Shown here piece after piece: positions 1 to 9,280 of a DNA stretch of 64,000 nt. Where the stretch lies: contig CAWACP010000004.1 in the NCBI GenBank assembly GCA_963780655.1, positions 868,001 to 932,000 on the forward strand. Reading direction: 5' to 3'. Position 1 is the stretch's first letter; each line of letters starts with the position of its first letter. The notes below the pieces were generated by a model. The model saw only the letters and a program-made list of their open reading frames with translations, ran no database searches and was not told where the DNA came from. The stretch is from CAWACP01 sp963780655. Its GTDB lineage: Bacteria > Acidobacteriota > Terriglobia > Bryobacterales > Bryobacteraceae. The position numbers were made by a program, and so were the translations under genes.

Positions 1-129
1 GATCCGCGCAAAACAGAAAGAAGCCGCACGAGGCGGCGAGTGCTGACGTTCGAAGCGTCATAAGCAGATTCAACCTCCGCGCACTTGGACGGAGGATGTT
101 GGCAGTTCCTTCGGTTTTATCAGTGCGGC

Positions 130-1101
130 TCACCAGCCCCATGCAACGTCGTCCAGCCACTGCCGCAAAATTGCGGGATCGGCCGCGAGCGCGCCGGCGC
201 GCGTCACGTTGTCAGGCAAAGGCGCGAGCGCGGTGAGGCGATCATACACAGCGGCGCGGTCGCTGGCATCCACTCTGGCCAGCAGGTGAACCAGCGTGAG
301 GCTGTCGCGCACGCGAGCTTCGCGCAGCAGGACGTCGCGAATGCGGGCGTCGCGGCGGCCCGAATCAAATGAGGCAAGGGCCTGTCGAAACGCGGCGGTC
401 GCGTCTTCAAAATATGGGGTTCCGGGGCCGAAACCGCGCCTCGTTCTGCAGGCGGCGCCGGCAGGCACCATGGACTCACGTCCGCGGTCTTCGAGCATTA
501 CCCATCCCAGCGTCACGCGCAGCAAACCTGCCCCCTGCGCGTCCACGTGCAGCGTATAAGCGCAGCCAAGGTCCACCGCCACCGCCGACGGAGTATCGAC
601 AAAGAACAATCGCGGCGGCGCCCAGATGCGCGCGCTGATCTCGCCTCGATCGAGCGCCAGACGGTTTTCGGTGGGCCGGGCGCGCACAAGACGGACACGC
701 GAATTTGGGGCAACCTCAACTTCACCTATATCGCCAACCGCAACGCTGGCGCGCTCCGACGGTCCGGTGACCAGCCATTCGCCAACGCCGAGCTTTGTTT
801 TGCTGGCGGAGCCTGTCCCCTCGGCAACCACCATGGTCCACCCCTGTCGTGGAGCTCGGGGCCACCAAAGAAACGCCACTGCGGCGCAAACCGCAAAAGC
901 CGCCGCGGCAATAATCAACGGCCAGCGACGCCGCGGCGGCTTGGGCATCGGCGCGTCGAGTTCCAGTTCGATACGATTCCAGAGCGCGTCCGGAGCAGAG
1001 TACTGCGGCGCCCGAGCTGCCGCTTCCATGCCGATCTGAATCGCCTCCGACTCTGCACGCGGCCGCTCTCTGCGCCAGACCTGAAACAGTCGCATATTCA
1101 T
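130..1101 (-). CDS. FecR-like membrane protein, likely partner of the adjacent ECF sigma factor
   Basis: A 323-residue protein with a cytoplasmic N-terminus, one membrane segment at about residues 61-80 (hydrophobic run after PPRRRW, ending FLWWP) and an outer part at about 95-200 resembling the FecR domain (DRGEISARIW, then FVDTPSAVAVDLGCAYTLHV). The ATG at 1101 is chosen because it overlaps the sigma factor stop codon as ATGA; a longer frame exists but would run deep into the sigma gene. In known FecR systems such a protein controls the sigma factor encoded next to it, and the ATGA coupling supports that here. No TonB receptor is nearby, so the iron-uptake role of classical FecR should not be assumed. 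The C-terminal third (from about residue 230) is a helical region with no family I recognise. Confidence 0.8.
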   Translation of the reverse strand: MNMRLFQVWRRERPRAESEAIQIGMEAAARAPQYSAPDALWNRIELELDAPMPKPPRRRWPLIIAAAAFAVCAAVAFLWWPRAPRQGWTMVVAEGTGSASKTKLGVGEWLVTGPSERASVAVGDIGEVEVAPNSRVRLVRARPTENRLALDRGEISARIWAPPRLFFVDTPSAVAVDLGCAYTLHVDAQGAGLLRVTLGWVMLEDRGRESMVPAGAACRTRRGFGPGTPYFEDATAAFRQALASFDSGRRDARIRDVLLREARVRDSLTLVHLLARVDASDRAAVYDRLTALAPLPDNVTRAGALAADPAILRQWLDDVAWGW

Positions 1102-1676
1102 TTCCCCTCTCCGGCGCGCCCGAGCAGATACCCCAGTTTTCGAGCCAGCATGCGGTGCGCGCGATTCAGGCGCGAGGCGATAGCGCCCTCCGAGCAGCGC
1201 AGCACGGCGCCGATTTCCATGTATGAGAGGTCCTCGAAGTAGCGCAGGAGGATGGGCCAGCGCAGGTGCGGTTTCAGCGAGGCGACCGCCGCCCGCACCC
1301 ACTCGGCGGTCTGACGTTGCGCGTAGTCCTCCGTATGCGAGCCCTCCGCCCGCGGCTGAATTTGCAATTCGTCGAGAGAGCGCCAGACCCTGTCGCGCCG
1401 GCGCGCATCGACGCAGCAGTTCCAGAGAATCCGGTAGAACCAGGTTGCGAATTCGGAGTCCCCGCGGAACCGCTCGATGGACGAAAACAGCTTTACGAAC
1501 GCCTGCTGCACGGCGTCGGCCGCCGCGGCTTCGTTGCCCCGGAAATGATACAGCGCGACGGACCAGGCTTTGTCCTTGTACATCTCATAAAGGCGCCGAA
1601 AGGCCTCGCGATCGCCCTGGCGGCACGCCTCAACGAGGTCCCTCCCGGATTCCGGTTCGCCGCGCGCAGCCAACAA
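1098..1676 (-). CDS. ECF-type RNA polymerase sigma factor
   Basis: A 192-residue sigma-70 family factor of the extracytoplasmic-function group. Region 2 lies at about residues 16-85 (REAFRRLYEMYKDKAW, then DAVQQAFVKLF and FATWFYRILWNCCVDARRR). Region 4 lies at about 127-185 (LKPHLRWPILLRYFEDLSY, then IGAVLRCSEGAIASRLNRA). There is no sigma region 1 or 3, as expected for this group. The frame opens with TTG at 1676. It is translationally coupled to the FecR-like gene (ATGA overlap), which suggests a sigma/anti-sigma pair. The signal and regulon cannot be read from the sequence. Confidence 0.92.
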   Translation of the reverse strand: MLAARGEPESGRDLVEACRQGDREAFRRLYEMYKDKAWSVALYHFRGNEAAAADAVQQAFVKLFSSIERFRGDSEFATWFYRILWNCCVDARRRDRVWRSLDELQIQPRAEGSHTEDYAQRQTAEWVRAAVASLKPHLRWPILLRYFEDLSYMEIGAVLRCSEGAIASRLNRAHRMLARKLGYLLGRAGEGK

Positions 1677-1754
1677 TCCTCGCCGGCCTCCACCGCCGCA
1701 TTGACTTGGACGGATGAGCGGCCGGTTTTCTTCGGGAAAATTCGAGACGCGTCC

Positions 1755-3230
1755 TCACTTCATCGGCCGGGTGATCACCAGCGCGATGCCCTCGCGGAAT
1801 TCGGGGCTCTGCAGTACCGAGTCGCCCTCCTGCTTGCGGAAGTGAAACTCGCTCACGACGGCCCCGGTTTTCGTGTTGATCCACTGGCCGTTGACGCCGC
1901 CGAACCCCAGAGCAAGCGTGACCGAGATTGGACCGCTGCCGTCGAAGTACATTGCATATAGCCGCTGGCCGTCCGCCAGGGCGTGCGCGTAAGCTCCGGT
2001 CACGTGCTTCACCACGCCTGCATCCGGCCGCATGTTTTCCAGCGGAAGCTTCCGCAGGAAATCGGCGAGCACGCGGAGCTGGCTGCGGAGCGCCGGGCTG
2101 CCGCCGCCGGGACCGTTCGGCGCCCTGTCCGACCCGTCCTCGTGCCCTGGGCTGAATGAGTAGTCCAGCATGTCGAACGTGCTGCCGCCCGACAACATGA
2201 AATTCCACGCCTCCCGGCGATACGTGGCGTCATCGCGGCCCAGAAATCCGGTCTCGTCGTACGAGATGGCTTTCGCCAGACCGTAGTTCAACGCCACCGC
2301 CTCAGGATACGCGTAATGGAAATTCACGACGCTCACGCCCGGCACGAGGTCCCGCACCGGGTAGCGGAAATTGCAGTAGTTCTGCGCGATCAGGTGTTTT
2401 GCCGGCAGCTTCGATTCCTCGTCGGCGATCCAGCCTGCCACGGCCGCCTGCCACGCGATGGAAAGGGCGTCCGCCAGATCGACAGAGTTCGGATACGCGT
2501 TGCGGGCCGGCGCGGGCAGGTAGCGATTGATGAAATCAGTGAGGACGGTCCGGTCCGACCAGGGCTCGTTCTGAATCTCGAAGATCACGTTATCGAATGC
2601 GTTCGCCTCGCGCACCAGCTTGCGCACGTACTGTTCCTGGCGCGCAAGGATGTTGCCGTTTTCGAGCGTGTGCAGTTTCTTCCAGTCGATCGGGTCTGTC
2701 CGGTTCACGTTGTTCGCGGTATTCAGCGGGCTGAGGTCCCACATCATCGGCTGATACGTCGATGAGAAGAAGCTGAGCTCCACGATGACGCCGCGCCGGC
2801 TCGCCTCGCCGAGAAAGTCGTGAAAGCGCGCGAAGTATTCAGGGCTCCAGCGGTCGAGGTCGAACTTGTTGCCGCCTCCGGCGTAACCCGGCGTTTCGCT
2901 GCGCGCCCACGGTGCGAGATACCGGCCGGGCGCCGGCGCCAGATCGTTGCGCGCGATGCCAAACGACTTGCCGGGCATCTCGCGGTACGATCCTCCGAAC
3001 AGCCGCGTGTAGTTGAGGCCCGCCGATTCGAGCGTCGCCAGATACCGCTGGTAATCGAAATCCAGATTCATGACCGCGCCGTAATGCTCGCCGCTGCCGA
3101 CCAGCGCAATCGCTTTGCCGCGGAACAAAAAGTAGTGCGGGTTCGCAGGATGAAGCTGAATCGGCTGCGCCGTGGCGTGCAGGACGACAAGCGCGATCAC
3201 GGACGCGCGAGCGGCGCCGGACAGGGTCAT
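1755..3230 (-). CDS. secreted glycoside-hydrolase-like TIM-barrel protein
   Basis: A 491-residue protein with a signal peptide at residues 1-22 (MTLSGAARASVIALVVLHAT followed by AQP). The fold looks like the clan GH-A cellulase-like barrel: early core motif NYTRLFGGSYRE, candidate acid/base glutamate in FEIQNEPW and candidate nucleophile glutamate in ISYDETGF. A small C-terminal beta domain (from about residue 400) ends in ALVITRPMK, as in DUF4038/DUF5060-type glycosidases. Substrate is unknown; a plant or microbial polysaccharide is a reasonable guess. It precedes the sigma/FecR pair on the same strand with a 78-base gap and may be transcribed with it. Confidence 0.78.
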   Translation of the reverse strand: MTLSGAARASVIALVVLHATAQPIQLHPANPHYFLFRGKAIALVGSGEHYGAVMNLDFDYQRYLATLESAGLNYTRLFGGSYREMPGKSFGIARNDLAPAPGRYLAPWARSETPGYAGGGNKFDLDRWSPEYFARFHDFLGEASRRGVIVELSFFSSTYQPMMWDLSPLNTANNVNRTDPIDWKKLHTLENGNILARQEQYVRKLVREANAFDNVIFEIQNEPWSDRTVLTDFINRYLPAPARNAYPNSVDLADALSIAWQAAVAGWIADEESKLPAKHLIAQNYCNFRYPVRDLVPGVSVVNFHYAYPEAVALNYGLAKAISYDETGFLGRDDATYRREAWNFMLSGGSTFDMLDYSFSPGHEDGSDRAPNGPGGGSPALRSQLRVLADFLRKLPLENMRPDAGVVKHVTGAYAHALADGQRLYAMYFDGSGPISVTLALGFGGVNGQWINTKTGAVVSEFHFRKQEGDSVLQSPEFREGIALVITRPMK

Positions 3231-3243
3231 GGGTGCCTGCCTC

Positions 3244-3993
3244 TCAGGCCGAACGCGGATCGGTGGCCATCTCGTGTTCGAGGCTCACTGGAGGATTGTA
3301 GAAAAGAATGCGGCCGCAGCTTTCGCAGAACATGAGCTGGTCGCCGCGCCGGAGATCCTGCAGGAATTGGGGACGCAGCGAGATCTGGCAGCCGGTGCAG
3401 CGCCCGTCCACCATCTCGGCCACCACCGACCCGTGCCATTTCCTGCGAATCCGTTCGTAATCGGCCCTCAGTTGACGGCTGATTCCGTTTGCGATGGCGG
3501 TACGCTCGGCGCGAATTTGTTCGAGCTGCTTTTTGTCCGCGTCGGTCCGCTGGCGCGCCTCGGCCTTCTCCGCTTCCACGTTCGCGCGTTCCATCTTCAG
3601 AGCGATTTCGGCCTTTTTCACGTTCTGTTCGAGTGGCTCCGACTCGCCCATCAGATCGAGAATCTTATCTTCGCCCGTGCGAATGGCCGTTTCACAGAAC
3701 GTGATCTCGGTCTGAAACGCCCGATACTGCTCGTTGGTTTTTGCCTGCAGCATCTGGTCTTTCAGCTTCGAAATCTTCTGTTCCTGAACTTTGTTGTCGT
3801 CTTCCAGGCGCTTGCGGTCTTTCTGATTCGCCGCGAGCGCCGCACGATCCGCCTCCAGCCTGCGATTGTGCGCGTCGAGGGCCTTCTCGATTTCGGCAAC
3901 GTGGCGCGGCAGAGCCGCGATCTCGCGCTCCAGAGCGGCGATGCGTTCATCAAGGCTCTGCAGACGGCTGACCTGCTCAATTTCTGCGGTCAT
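3244..3993 (-). CDS. zinc-ribbon coiled-coil protein (DUF164/CdsZ-like family)
   Basis: About 249 residues. Residues 5-175 are nearly continuous heptad-rich helix (LQSLDERIAALEREIAAL onward), followed by a C4 zinc ribbon with CTGC and CESC pairs near the C-terminus (RCTGCQISLRP, MFCESCGRILFY). This is the standard architecture of the DUF164 family, whose members act in secretion-related or RNA-related processes depending on the lineage. ATG at 3993 is preferred; GTG at 3999 is two codons upstream in the same frame. It lies between galT and the glycosidase gene on the same strand, but the functions show no clear link. Confidence 0.82.
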   Translation of the reverse strand: MTAEIEQVSRLQSLDERIAALEREIAALPRHVAEIEKALDAHNRRLEADRAALAANQKDRKRLEDDNKVQEQKISKLKDQMLQAKTNEQYRAFQTEITFCETAIRTGEDKILDLMGESEPLEQNVKKAEIALKMERANVEAEKAEARQRTDADKKQLEQIRAERTAIANGISRQLRADYERIRRKWHGSVVAEMVDGRCTGCQISLRPQFLQDLRRGDQLMFCESCGRILFYNPPVSLEHEMATDPRSA

Positions 3994-4043
3994 TGACACT
4001 TGATTCTAACAAAGCGAGCAAGGCCGGAGCCGGAACCCTGGCG

Positions 4044-5048
4044 TTACAGAGTTTCCTCCGGCTCCGTTTGCCGCAGAATAGCAGCCTGTTCCTCCGGGCG
4101 CGTGTCGTTCAGATACGTGCCGCAGCCGCTCTCCACCGACGCCAGATACTTCAGCTTCGTCGCGCTGCGCTGGATGGGCAGGAACACGATGTGGAAGTGA
4201 AACCACGGCGCGCTCTCCTTCGCCGGACCCTGACGAAGCAGCATCATCAGCGGCAGAGGCTTATGCTCTTTAGCGAAGCCGTAAAGGTTGTCGTACTTCT
4301 GCCGCACCACGTTCAGCATGGACGCGAGATCGGTCTGTTCCCGCTCGCTCAGGTCCATCAGATTCGCCGCGTGCCGCCGCGCGTAGATGTGAATCTCCGA
4401 CGGGAACCGCCCGTAATAAGGCACGAATGACGCGAAGCTGCCGTTCACGGCCACCAGTCGCGTCTGCAGCCGCAACTCTTCGGCGAGCACCTTGCAATAG
4501 AGGCACTCGTGCGAGCCTTCAAAGTGATCGCGCGCGGACTCGAACTCCTGCTCAACCAGAGGCGGCACGAACGGGAAAGCGTAAATCTGGCCATGCGGGT
4601 GCGACATGGTGACCCCGATAGCTTCGCCGGTGTTCTCAAAAATGCAGACATAGCGGACGTCGGGCTTTCCGAAGAGCTCCCGCGTGCGATTCGTCCACAG
4701 GTCCGCAACCTTCCGCCACTGCTCCACGGTGAGCTGCGACGGCAGCTTGTTGTGATCGGGCGAGTAGAGGACAACATCGCAGGCGCCGCGCGCGCCGGTG
4801 GTGGCGTACAGACCGGTTTCGGGCGAGAACGGCTCCGCGTCCTCGCTGAACGCCGGGAAGTCGTTCGGATAGAGATAGACGTCGTAGTCATCGGGGACGC
4901 GTCCGGAGCCAGGATCGAAAGGGCACCAGTCCTTCGGCATCTGCGGCCGGTTCTGGCGGTACGCGGCGACGGCGACCCACTGCCGGAGGAACGGATGCCA
5001 GCGCAACTGCCCGCCGGACCCGCGGTGTTCATGCTCTGCGGCGTTCAT
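4044..5048 (-). CDS. galT: galactose-1-phosphate uridylyltransferase
   Basis: A 334-residue HIT-superfamily enzyme exchanging UMP between UDP-glucose and galactose-1-phosphate (Leloir pathway, cytoplasm). The active-site triad His-Pro-His is present in GVTMSHPHGQIYAFPF, with the expected N-terminal RQWVAVAAYRQNRPQ and late FHFHIVFLPIQR segments. The first Cys of the metal site is visible in WCPFDPGSG. The ATG at 5048 is chosen; an upstream in-frame ATG at 5102 would overlap the divergent hemH gene. No other galactose gene is nearby. It is divergent from hemH with only a 17-base gap, so the two promoters must overlap the gene starts. Confidence 0.92.
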   Translation of the reverse strand: MNAAEHEHRGSGGQLRWHPFLRQWVAVAAYRQNRPQMPKDWCPFDPGSGRVPDDYDVYLYPNDFPAFSEDAEPFSPETGLYATTGARGACDVVLYSPDHNKLPSQLTVEQWRKVADLWTNRTRELFGKPDVRYVCIFENTGEAIGVTMSHPHGQIYAFPFVPPLVEQEFESARDHFEGSHECLYCKVLAEELRLQTRLVAVNGSFASFVPYYGRFPSEIHIYARRHAANLMDLSEREQTDLASMLNVVRQKYDNLYGFAKEHKPLPLMMLLRQGPAKESAPWFHFHIVFLPIQRSATKLKYLASVESGCGTYLNDTRPEEQAAILRQTEPEETL

Positions 5049-5065
5049 ATAATCGATAATCGCCG

Positions 5066-6097
5066 ATGATGCCCTCGGATAACAAAGAAGCCGAACAGCC
5101 ATACGATGCCCTGCTCATCGTTTCCTTTGGCGGTCCGGAGAAGCGCGAAGACGTGATGCCGTTTCTCGAGAGCGTGCTGCGCGGCCGCAATGTTCCGCGT
5201 GAGCGCATGCTCGCAGTGGCCGAGCACTATTATCATGTCGGCGGACGCAGCCCCATTAACGATCAGAACCGCGCTCTGATCGCGGCCCTTGCAGCAGAAC
5301 TGCGCGAACACGGACCCGCATTGCCCATCTACTGGGGCAATCGCAACTGGCATCCGTTCCTGGCCGATACGCTTCACGCGATGGCCGCCGAGGGGCGTCG
5401 CAACGCTCTGGCCTTTGTGACATCGGCGTTCAGTTCATACTCGGGATGCCGTCAGTATCTGGAAGACATCGAGCGGGCCCGCGCGGAAGTGGGACCCGAT
5501 GCGCCGTCGGCGCGGCGGCTGCGCCCTTTCTTCAACCATCCGCTGTTCATCGAGACCGTGGTGAGCCGGCTGCAGGAAGCGCTCGCGCGAATCCCGGCCG
5601 AGCGGCGCAAGGCTGCTCACCTGTTCTTCACCGCGCACAGCATTCCGGACTCGATGGCGAGGACCAGCGATTACGTGTGCCAGATCGAGGAGACCTGTTC
5701 GCTGGCGGCCCAGCGGCTGGATCGTGGCGACTGGCACATCGTTTATCAGAGCCGCAGCGGCGCGCCGGGCCAGCCGTGGCTCGGACCCGATATCGTTGAG
5801 GCGATCGCCACGCTTCAGCCGGGGAGCGATGCGGTGGTGATGCCGGTTGGGTTCGTCTCCGATCACATGGAGGTGATCTACGATCTGGACCACGACGCGC
5901 GTCTGGCGGCCGAGCGCGCCGGCGTCAACCTGGTGAGGGCGGCGACGCCCGGGACTCATCCGGCGTTCATCGCCATGATTAGGGAGCTGATCCGCGAACG
6001 CACGGACGACTGGCCGCCGCGCGCCGTTGGGGATCTCGCGCCGGCTGTGTGTCAGGAAACCTGCTGCCCGCCACCCGCGAGAAGCCGCACTTACTGA
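5066..6097 (+). CDS. hemH: ferrochelatase (CpfC/HemH type)
   Basis: A 343-residue ferrochelatase that inserts Fe(II) into a porphyrin at the end of heme synthesis. Visible family signatures are LLIVSFGGPE near the start, FTAHSIPDSM with the catalytic His, and VGFVSDHMEVIYDLD with the conserved Glu. The motif SSYSGCRQYLED (Cys128) resembles actinobacterial coproporphyrin ferrochelatases. The C-terminus adds AVCQETCCPPPARSRTY, with three Cys at 329, 333 and 334, which could with Cys128 hold a [2Fe-2S] cluster as in some CpfC enzymes; that is inference. A TATAAT at 5048-5053 may be its -10 element, but no good -35 is seen. ATG at 5069 is an alternative start. Confidence 0.92.
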   Translation: MMPSDNKEAEQPYDALLIVSFGGPEKREDVMPFLESVLRGRNVPRERMLAVAEHYYHVGGRSPINDQNRALIAALAAELREHGPALPIYWGNRNWHPFLADTLHAMAAEGRRNALAFVTSAFSSYSGCRQYLEDIERARAEVGPDAPSARRLRPFFNHPLFIETVVSRLQEALARIPAERRKAAHLFFTAHSIPDSMARTSDYVCQIEETCSLAAQRLDRGDWHIVYQSRSGAPGQPWLGPDIVEAIATLQPGSDAVVMPVGFVSDHMEVIYDLDHDARLAAERAGVNLVRAATPGTHPAFIAMIRELIRERTDDWPPRAVGDLAPAVCQETCCPPPARSRTY

Positions 6098-6129
6098 ACA
6101 CTACGTCGCGGCATCGTCGAAGCGCCTCC

Positions 6130-6217
6130 CCGTGGGGCAGACGATCGGGTTTTGTCGTCTGCCATTGCCCGGGCACTCGAACAGGCAGACGACATAAACC
6201 GATCGTCTGCCCCACGG
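6130..6217. repeat. 88-bp palindromic repeat between hemH and rsmI
   Basis: Two 34-base arms (6130-6163 and 6184-6217) are inverted copies of each other with about four mismatches, separated by a 20-base loop. The outer 19 bases (CCGTGGGGCAGACGATCGG) match perfectly. The arm sequence reappears in the tandem array at 18655-19021, so this is a dispersed element and not simply a terminator. It lies between convergent genes and could also stop transcription. Confidence 0.85.
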
Positions 6218-6282
6218 AGCCAAAGCTTCGTGGGCTCCCCTGAGAAAGCCTGCACCACGGGACCGCACTAATCATCCGAACC

Positions 6283-7113
6283 TCAGTAGTCCTTCTTCTG
6301 CGTGAGCCGGTACAGTTCGCGCTTGGACAGGCCGTAGCGCCGCGCAAGCGACTTTAGAGCTTCCATGCGGGGGACGCCGGCCGCAAGCATGGCGGCAAGT
6401 TCCTGCTCGATCCCGTTCGCATCCGGCGCGGACGGCGTTTCCGCTCGCGCCACCATTATGGTGAACTCGCCTTTGATCGCCGGCCGCGACGCCAGAGTCT
6501 CCGCGACCGAAGATGCCGTGCCATCCAGAAACTCCTCATGCAGCTTCGTCAGTTCGCGAGCGACAACGACGTGACGATCGCCTGCGACTTCGGCCACGTC
6601 ACGCAGCGACTCCACTACACGGTGCGGCGCCTCATAGAACACCAGCGTGGCTTCGCTGCCGGCCACTACCTGCAGCGCCCGGCGCCTCTGGCCCGGTTTG
6701 GCCGGAAGAAAGCCCACGAACAAAAACGCATCGGTGGGGAGGCCCGACGCGCTCAGCGCGGCAAGCGCCGCCGACGGTCCGGGTATCGGCGAAACAACGA
6801 TGCCGCGCTCGCGGGCGGCATGAACGATCCGGTAGCCGGGGTCGGCAATGAGCGGCGTGCCCGCATCGGACACCAGCGCTATGTTGCGGCCCGCCTCCAG
6901 TTCTCTCAGCAGTTCGGCGGTGCGCTCGCGCTCGTTGTGCTCGTGATAACTGACCAGACGCTTGTCGATGCCGTAGTGGTCCAGCAGCCGGCGAGTGTGA
7001 CGCGTGTCCTCGCAGGCAATCAGATCGCATTCACGCAGCGTGCGCAAGGCGCGAAATGACAAGTCCTCGAGGTTTCCTATAGGCGTGGCGACGATGAACA
7101 GTGTGCCGCTCAT
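6283..7113 (-). CDS. rsmI: 16S rRNA 2'-O-ribose C1402 methyltransferase
   Basis: A 276-residue SAM-dependent tetrapyrrole-methylase-fold enzyme that methylates C1402 of 16S rRNA. Diagnostic motifs are LFIVATPIGNLEDLSFRAL at the N-terminus, CEDTRHTRRLL, LVSDAGTPLIADPGYR and FYEAPHRVVESL. The C-terminus carries the short helical tail (SKRELYRLTQKKDY). ATG at 7113 is chosen because the conserved domain begins immediately (MSGTLFIVATPIG); the frame runs open upstream to 7203 without family similarity. Confidence 0.95.
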   Translation of the reverse strand: MSGTLFIVATPIGNLEDLSFRALRTLRECDLIACEDTRHTRRLLDHYGIDKRLVSYHEHNERERTAELLRELEAGRNIALVSDAGTPLIADPGYRIVHAARERGIVVSPIPGPSAALAALSASGLPTDAFLFVGFLPAKPGQRRRALQVVAGSEATLVFYEAPHRVVESLRDVAEVAGDRHVVVARELTKLHEEFLDGTASSVAETLASRPAIKGEFTIMVARAETPSAPDANGIEQELAAMLAAGVPRMEALKSLARRYGLSKRELYRLTQKKDY

Positions 7114-7300
7114 GGAGAACCGGATCGCGGTGCGGTGAAATCTCATTGTAGGCGCAGGCCGGGTTTCACCCGCCGCGCCGTGATCTCCGCCCGTCAGGCC
7201 CAAACGAGCCCGCCAGTGAACGCGTATCGGCTAAGGCGTATCGGAATTCTCTTGTCAGGCGACTTCCAGCCGCTTCAGCTTGATCCGGTCGCGGCGGACG

Positions 7301-7814
7301 TGGGCAAGCTCAGGGCTAGCTCACGTCGGAATCGTAGCACTCGTTGATGAAGCCACTGGGTATCAAGCCATACGCGACTGCCGAGCGCTTCAGGCGAATC
7401 CTTGATCGATTTCTCAGGAAAGAGCTTGCTGCGTGGGCGAAGCGTTTCCCGGATGAGTTCTATCAGCAAATATTCCGGCTGCGAGGTTGGACGTGGAAGG
7501 GTATGAATGTTAATCGACCACGGATTGTTGCTCGCTATACCAAGGACCTCGTGTACGAAAGGTTGGCGCCGGGAATTTTGGCTGAACTTGAGAGCCGTAA
7601 TCCAATAGATGCCCGTGGCAGACGGCCCGCGAAACACCACATGTGGCTCACTGATGACGTTGGTCATCCTGCCCTGGCCCAACATCCCTACGCCCTAATT
7701 GGCCTACAAACAGTTTGCCCTAATGGAGCGTGGGACCAGTTTTACGAAATGGTTCAGCGTGCATTTCCAAAGAAGGGCGAGACTCTGTTTCTGCCCTGCG
7801 AGGTAGGCCAGTGA
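7301..7814 (+). pseudogene. frameshifted P63C-domain gene remnant
   Basis: The 3' part encodes a P63C-like C-terminal domain: LAAWAKRFPDEFYQQIFRLR, then LVYERLAPGILAELESRNP, HHMWLTDDVGHPAL and NGAWDQFYEMVQRAFPKK. This frame opens at TTG 7344/ATG 7347 but loses similarity at its start. In the next frame, 7319-7393 reads AHVGIVALVDEATGYQAIRD then CRALQ, which is the expected preceding segment. One extra G at 7393/7394 breaks the two frames; removing it gives ALQRILDRFLRKEL. The N-terminal half expected of such genes is absent, so this is a truncated, broken copy. P63C proteins are often found with phages or other mobile DNA. Confidence 0.75.
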
Positions 7815-8264
7815 TCCACTGGCGGCCCACTCTGCCAAGGCCGCCACAAGCAGGGACACACAAATACCGCACTACCCGCTGCCCGCCGACAGCGGTGATG
7901 TACTGCCGGGGACGGGGTGGCCGGGATAATAGCGACGGCTCGGAGTGAACCAATGCCTCGGGAAACGCTGCGGGAGAACGCCGGATGTTGACGCCGTGGG
8001 CAGCCCCGGAGACATGTCCGGCGAGCCGGGTCAGTTTGGAACGTGCGGGATCGCGCTACGCTGGCCGCTGATGGCCCCGTGGTGTTCTGCCAGTTGTTGT
8101 GGCCGAGACAAGCGGGGTAGATTCGCGGTCGGAACTCTCAAGGATTTGCACTGACCTCAGTCAGTACATATCCAGTACAAATGCGGGGTTCCGGGGTCCT
8201 TTCGGTCAGTCCAGTCCCATATGGAATCGGTAACTTGTCGATTCTCTTAGGGTTGTCTTAATCG
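7815..8264. other. 450-base stretch with no supported gene
   Basis: No frame here gives a protein with a plausible start, ribosome-binding site and composition. It separates the P63C remnant from the first glycosyltransferase fragment and is probably decayed accessory DNA. Confidence 0.5.
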
Positions 8265-8372
8265 TGGATGAAATCCATTACGATTTGGTGCGCGCACGCT
8301 GTCTAAGCGTATCCCGGGGAGCTCGCCGAATTCGTGGAGGCCGCTGATCATGTCGACTTTGCTGCCTTCCAG
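8265..8372 (-). pseudogene. degenerate second copy of glycosyltransferase 3' end
   Basis: This segment aligns by eye over about 105 bases with 9269-9374, the 3' end of the glycosyltransferase remnant. Shared blocks include GATGAAATCCAT, GAGCTCGCCGAAT and TTGCTGCCTTCCA. It is too short and altered to code for anything. Together the two copies bracket the secreted beta-helix-like gene in the same orientation. Confidence 0.65.
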
Positions 8373-8440
8373 GGGATTCCGTCTGGCAGGCGATTCCGAC
8401 CGTGAAAACACGCTACGCCTGCCTCCAGCCTATTTGGTTG

Positions 8441-9049
8441 CTACTGGCGCACGGGGGCAGTGAAATCCAGCGCCCGATTGTTCCATAGGACGCAATTGCC
8501 CGACGTTACGTCTTCCGTTATGAAACCCGTGGTGACGTTTTCGACAACAACACCAGGGCAAGTCACGGAGATCAGCCCGGTTGCTATGTTATGTCTCACG
8601 ATGGAGTTTGGGCCAACGAGAATCGAAACGCCACCATTGCTGGTTATCATTAAATCCTGTGCATTAATTCCCGCTATGGTTGCGAAGTTTACAGCGGCAT
8701 TCTCGCCCAGTACTACTATCGAGCCGTTTCGAACTGAGATCATGCTCGGTGAACCAATCGCATACAGCCCCGCCGGGTTCAAACCGAGCAAGGTGATGGT
8801 GAATCCGTTGAGGTCGAGAGTAACATTGCTCGCGGCGATGCCGATTCCATTGGCCCCCGCGGGAACCACGAGATTGCTGGTTAGCTGATAGCTGCCCGGC
8901 TGGTTGATGATGTACGGGAAACCGTTCGTCGCACGGTTTCCGTTGACTGCGACTGTTGACTGGTTGATCTGGACGACGCCATTCTGAGCGAGAGCACAGG
9001 CTGGAGTCAGTATGGAAAGTGCGAACAGAAGCTGAGCGGTCGACATCAT
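8441..9049 (-). CDS. secreted protein with right-handed beta-helix-like repeats
   Basis: A 202-residue protein with a signal peptide (MMSTAQLLFALSILTPACAL, cleavage probably before QNGVV). The mature part has successive short valine/isoleucine-rich turns with Asn and Gly at bends (IAASNVTLDLNGFTITLLGL, ISVRNGSIVVLGEN, IRVG-like blocks), which suggests a small parallel beta-helix. Similar proteins are common as unknown secreted proteins in acidobacteria. Function is unknown. It is flanked on both sides by fragments of one glycosyltransferase gene, so it lies inside decayed or rearranged DNA although its own frame is intact. Confidence 0.65.
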   Translation of the reverse strand: MMSTAQLLFALSILTPACALAQNGVVQINQSTVAVNGNRATNGFPYIINQPGSYQLTSNLVVPAGANGIGIAASNVTLDLNGFTITLLGLNPAGLYAIGSPSMISVRNGSIVVLGENAAVNFATIAGINAQDLMITSNGGVSILVGPNSIVRHNIATGLISVTCPGVVVENVTTGFITEDVTSGNCVLWNNRALDFTAPVRQ

Positions 9050-9280
9050 GGCTTACACCCCCTGACGAACTATCAAAACATCATCCCCGCGCGGTGGCAA
9101 TAATCTTAAGAAACTAGTCCTGACGAAGTAGCCGGATCGTCAGCTCACCTGCCCGCCCGGCGTGCTCTGATGATGTGGTGGTGGTCCGGATACCATCGAA
9201 GCGATGCAAAAAGACGAACTCAGCACTGATGTTCTTCTGCGATGCTCGTCCAGGGCGGATGGCGTTTCTGATGAAATCCA

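Noticed and set aside
1..129. Gene at the left edge
   Set aside because: No convincing frame; only the 3' side of the FecR-like gene follows.
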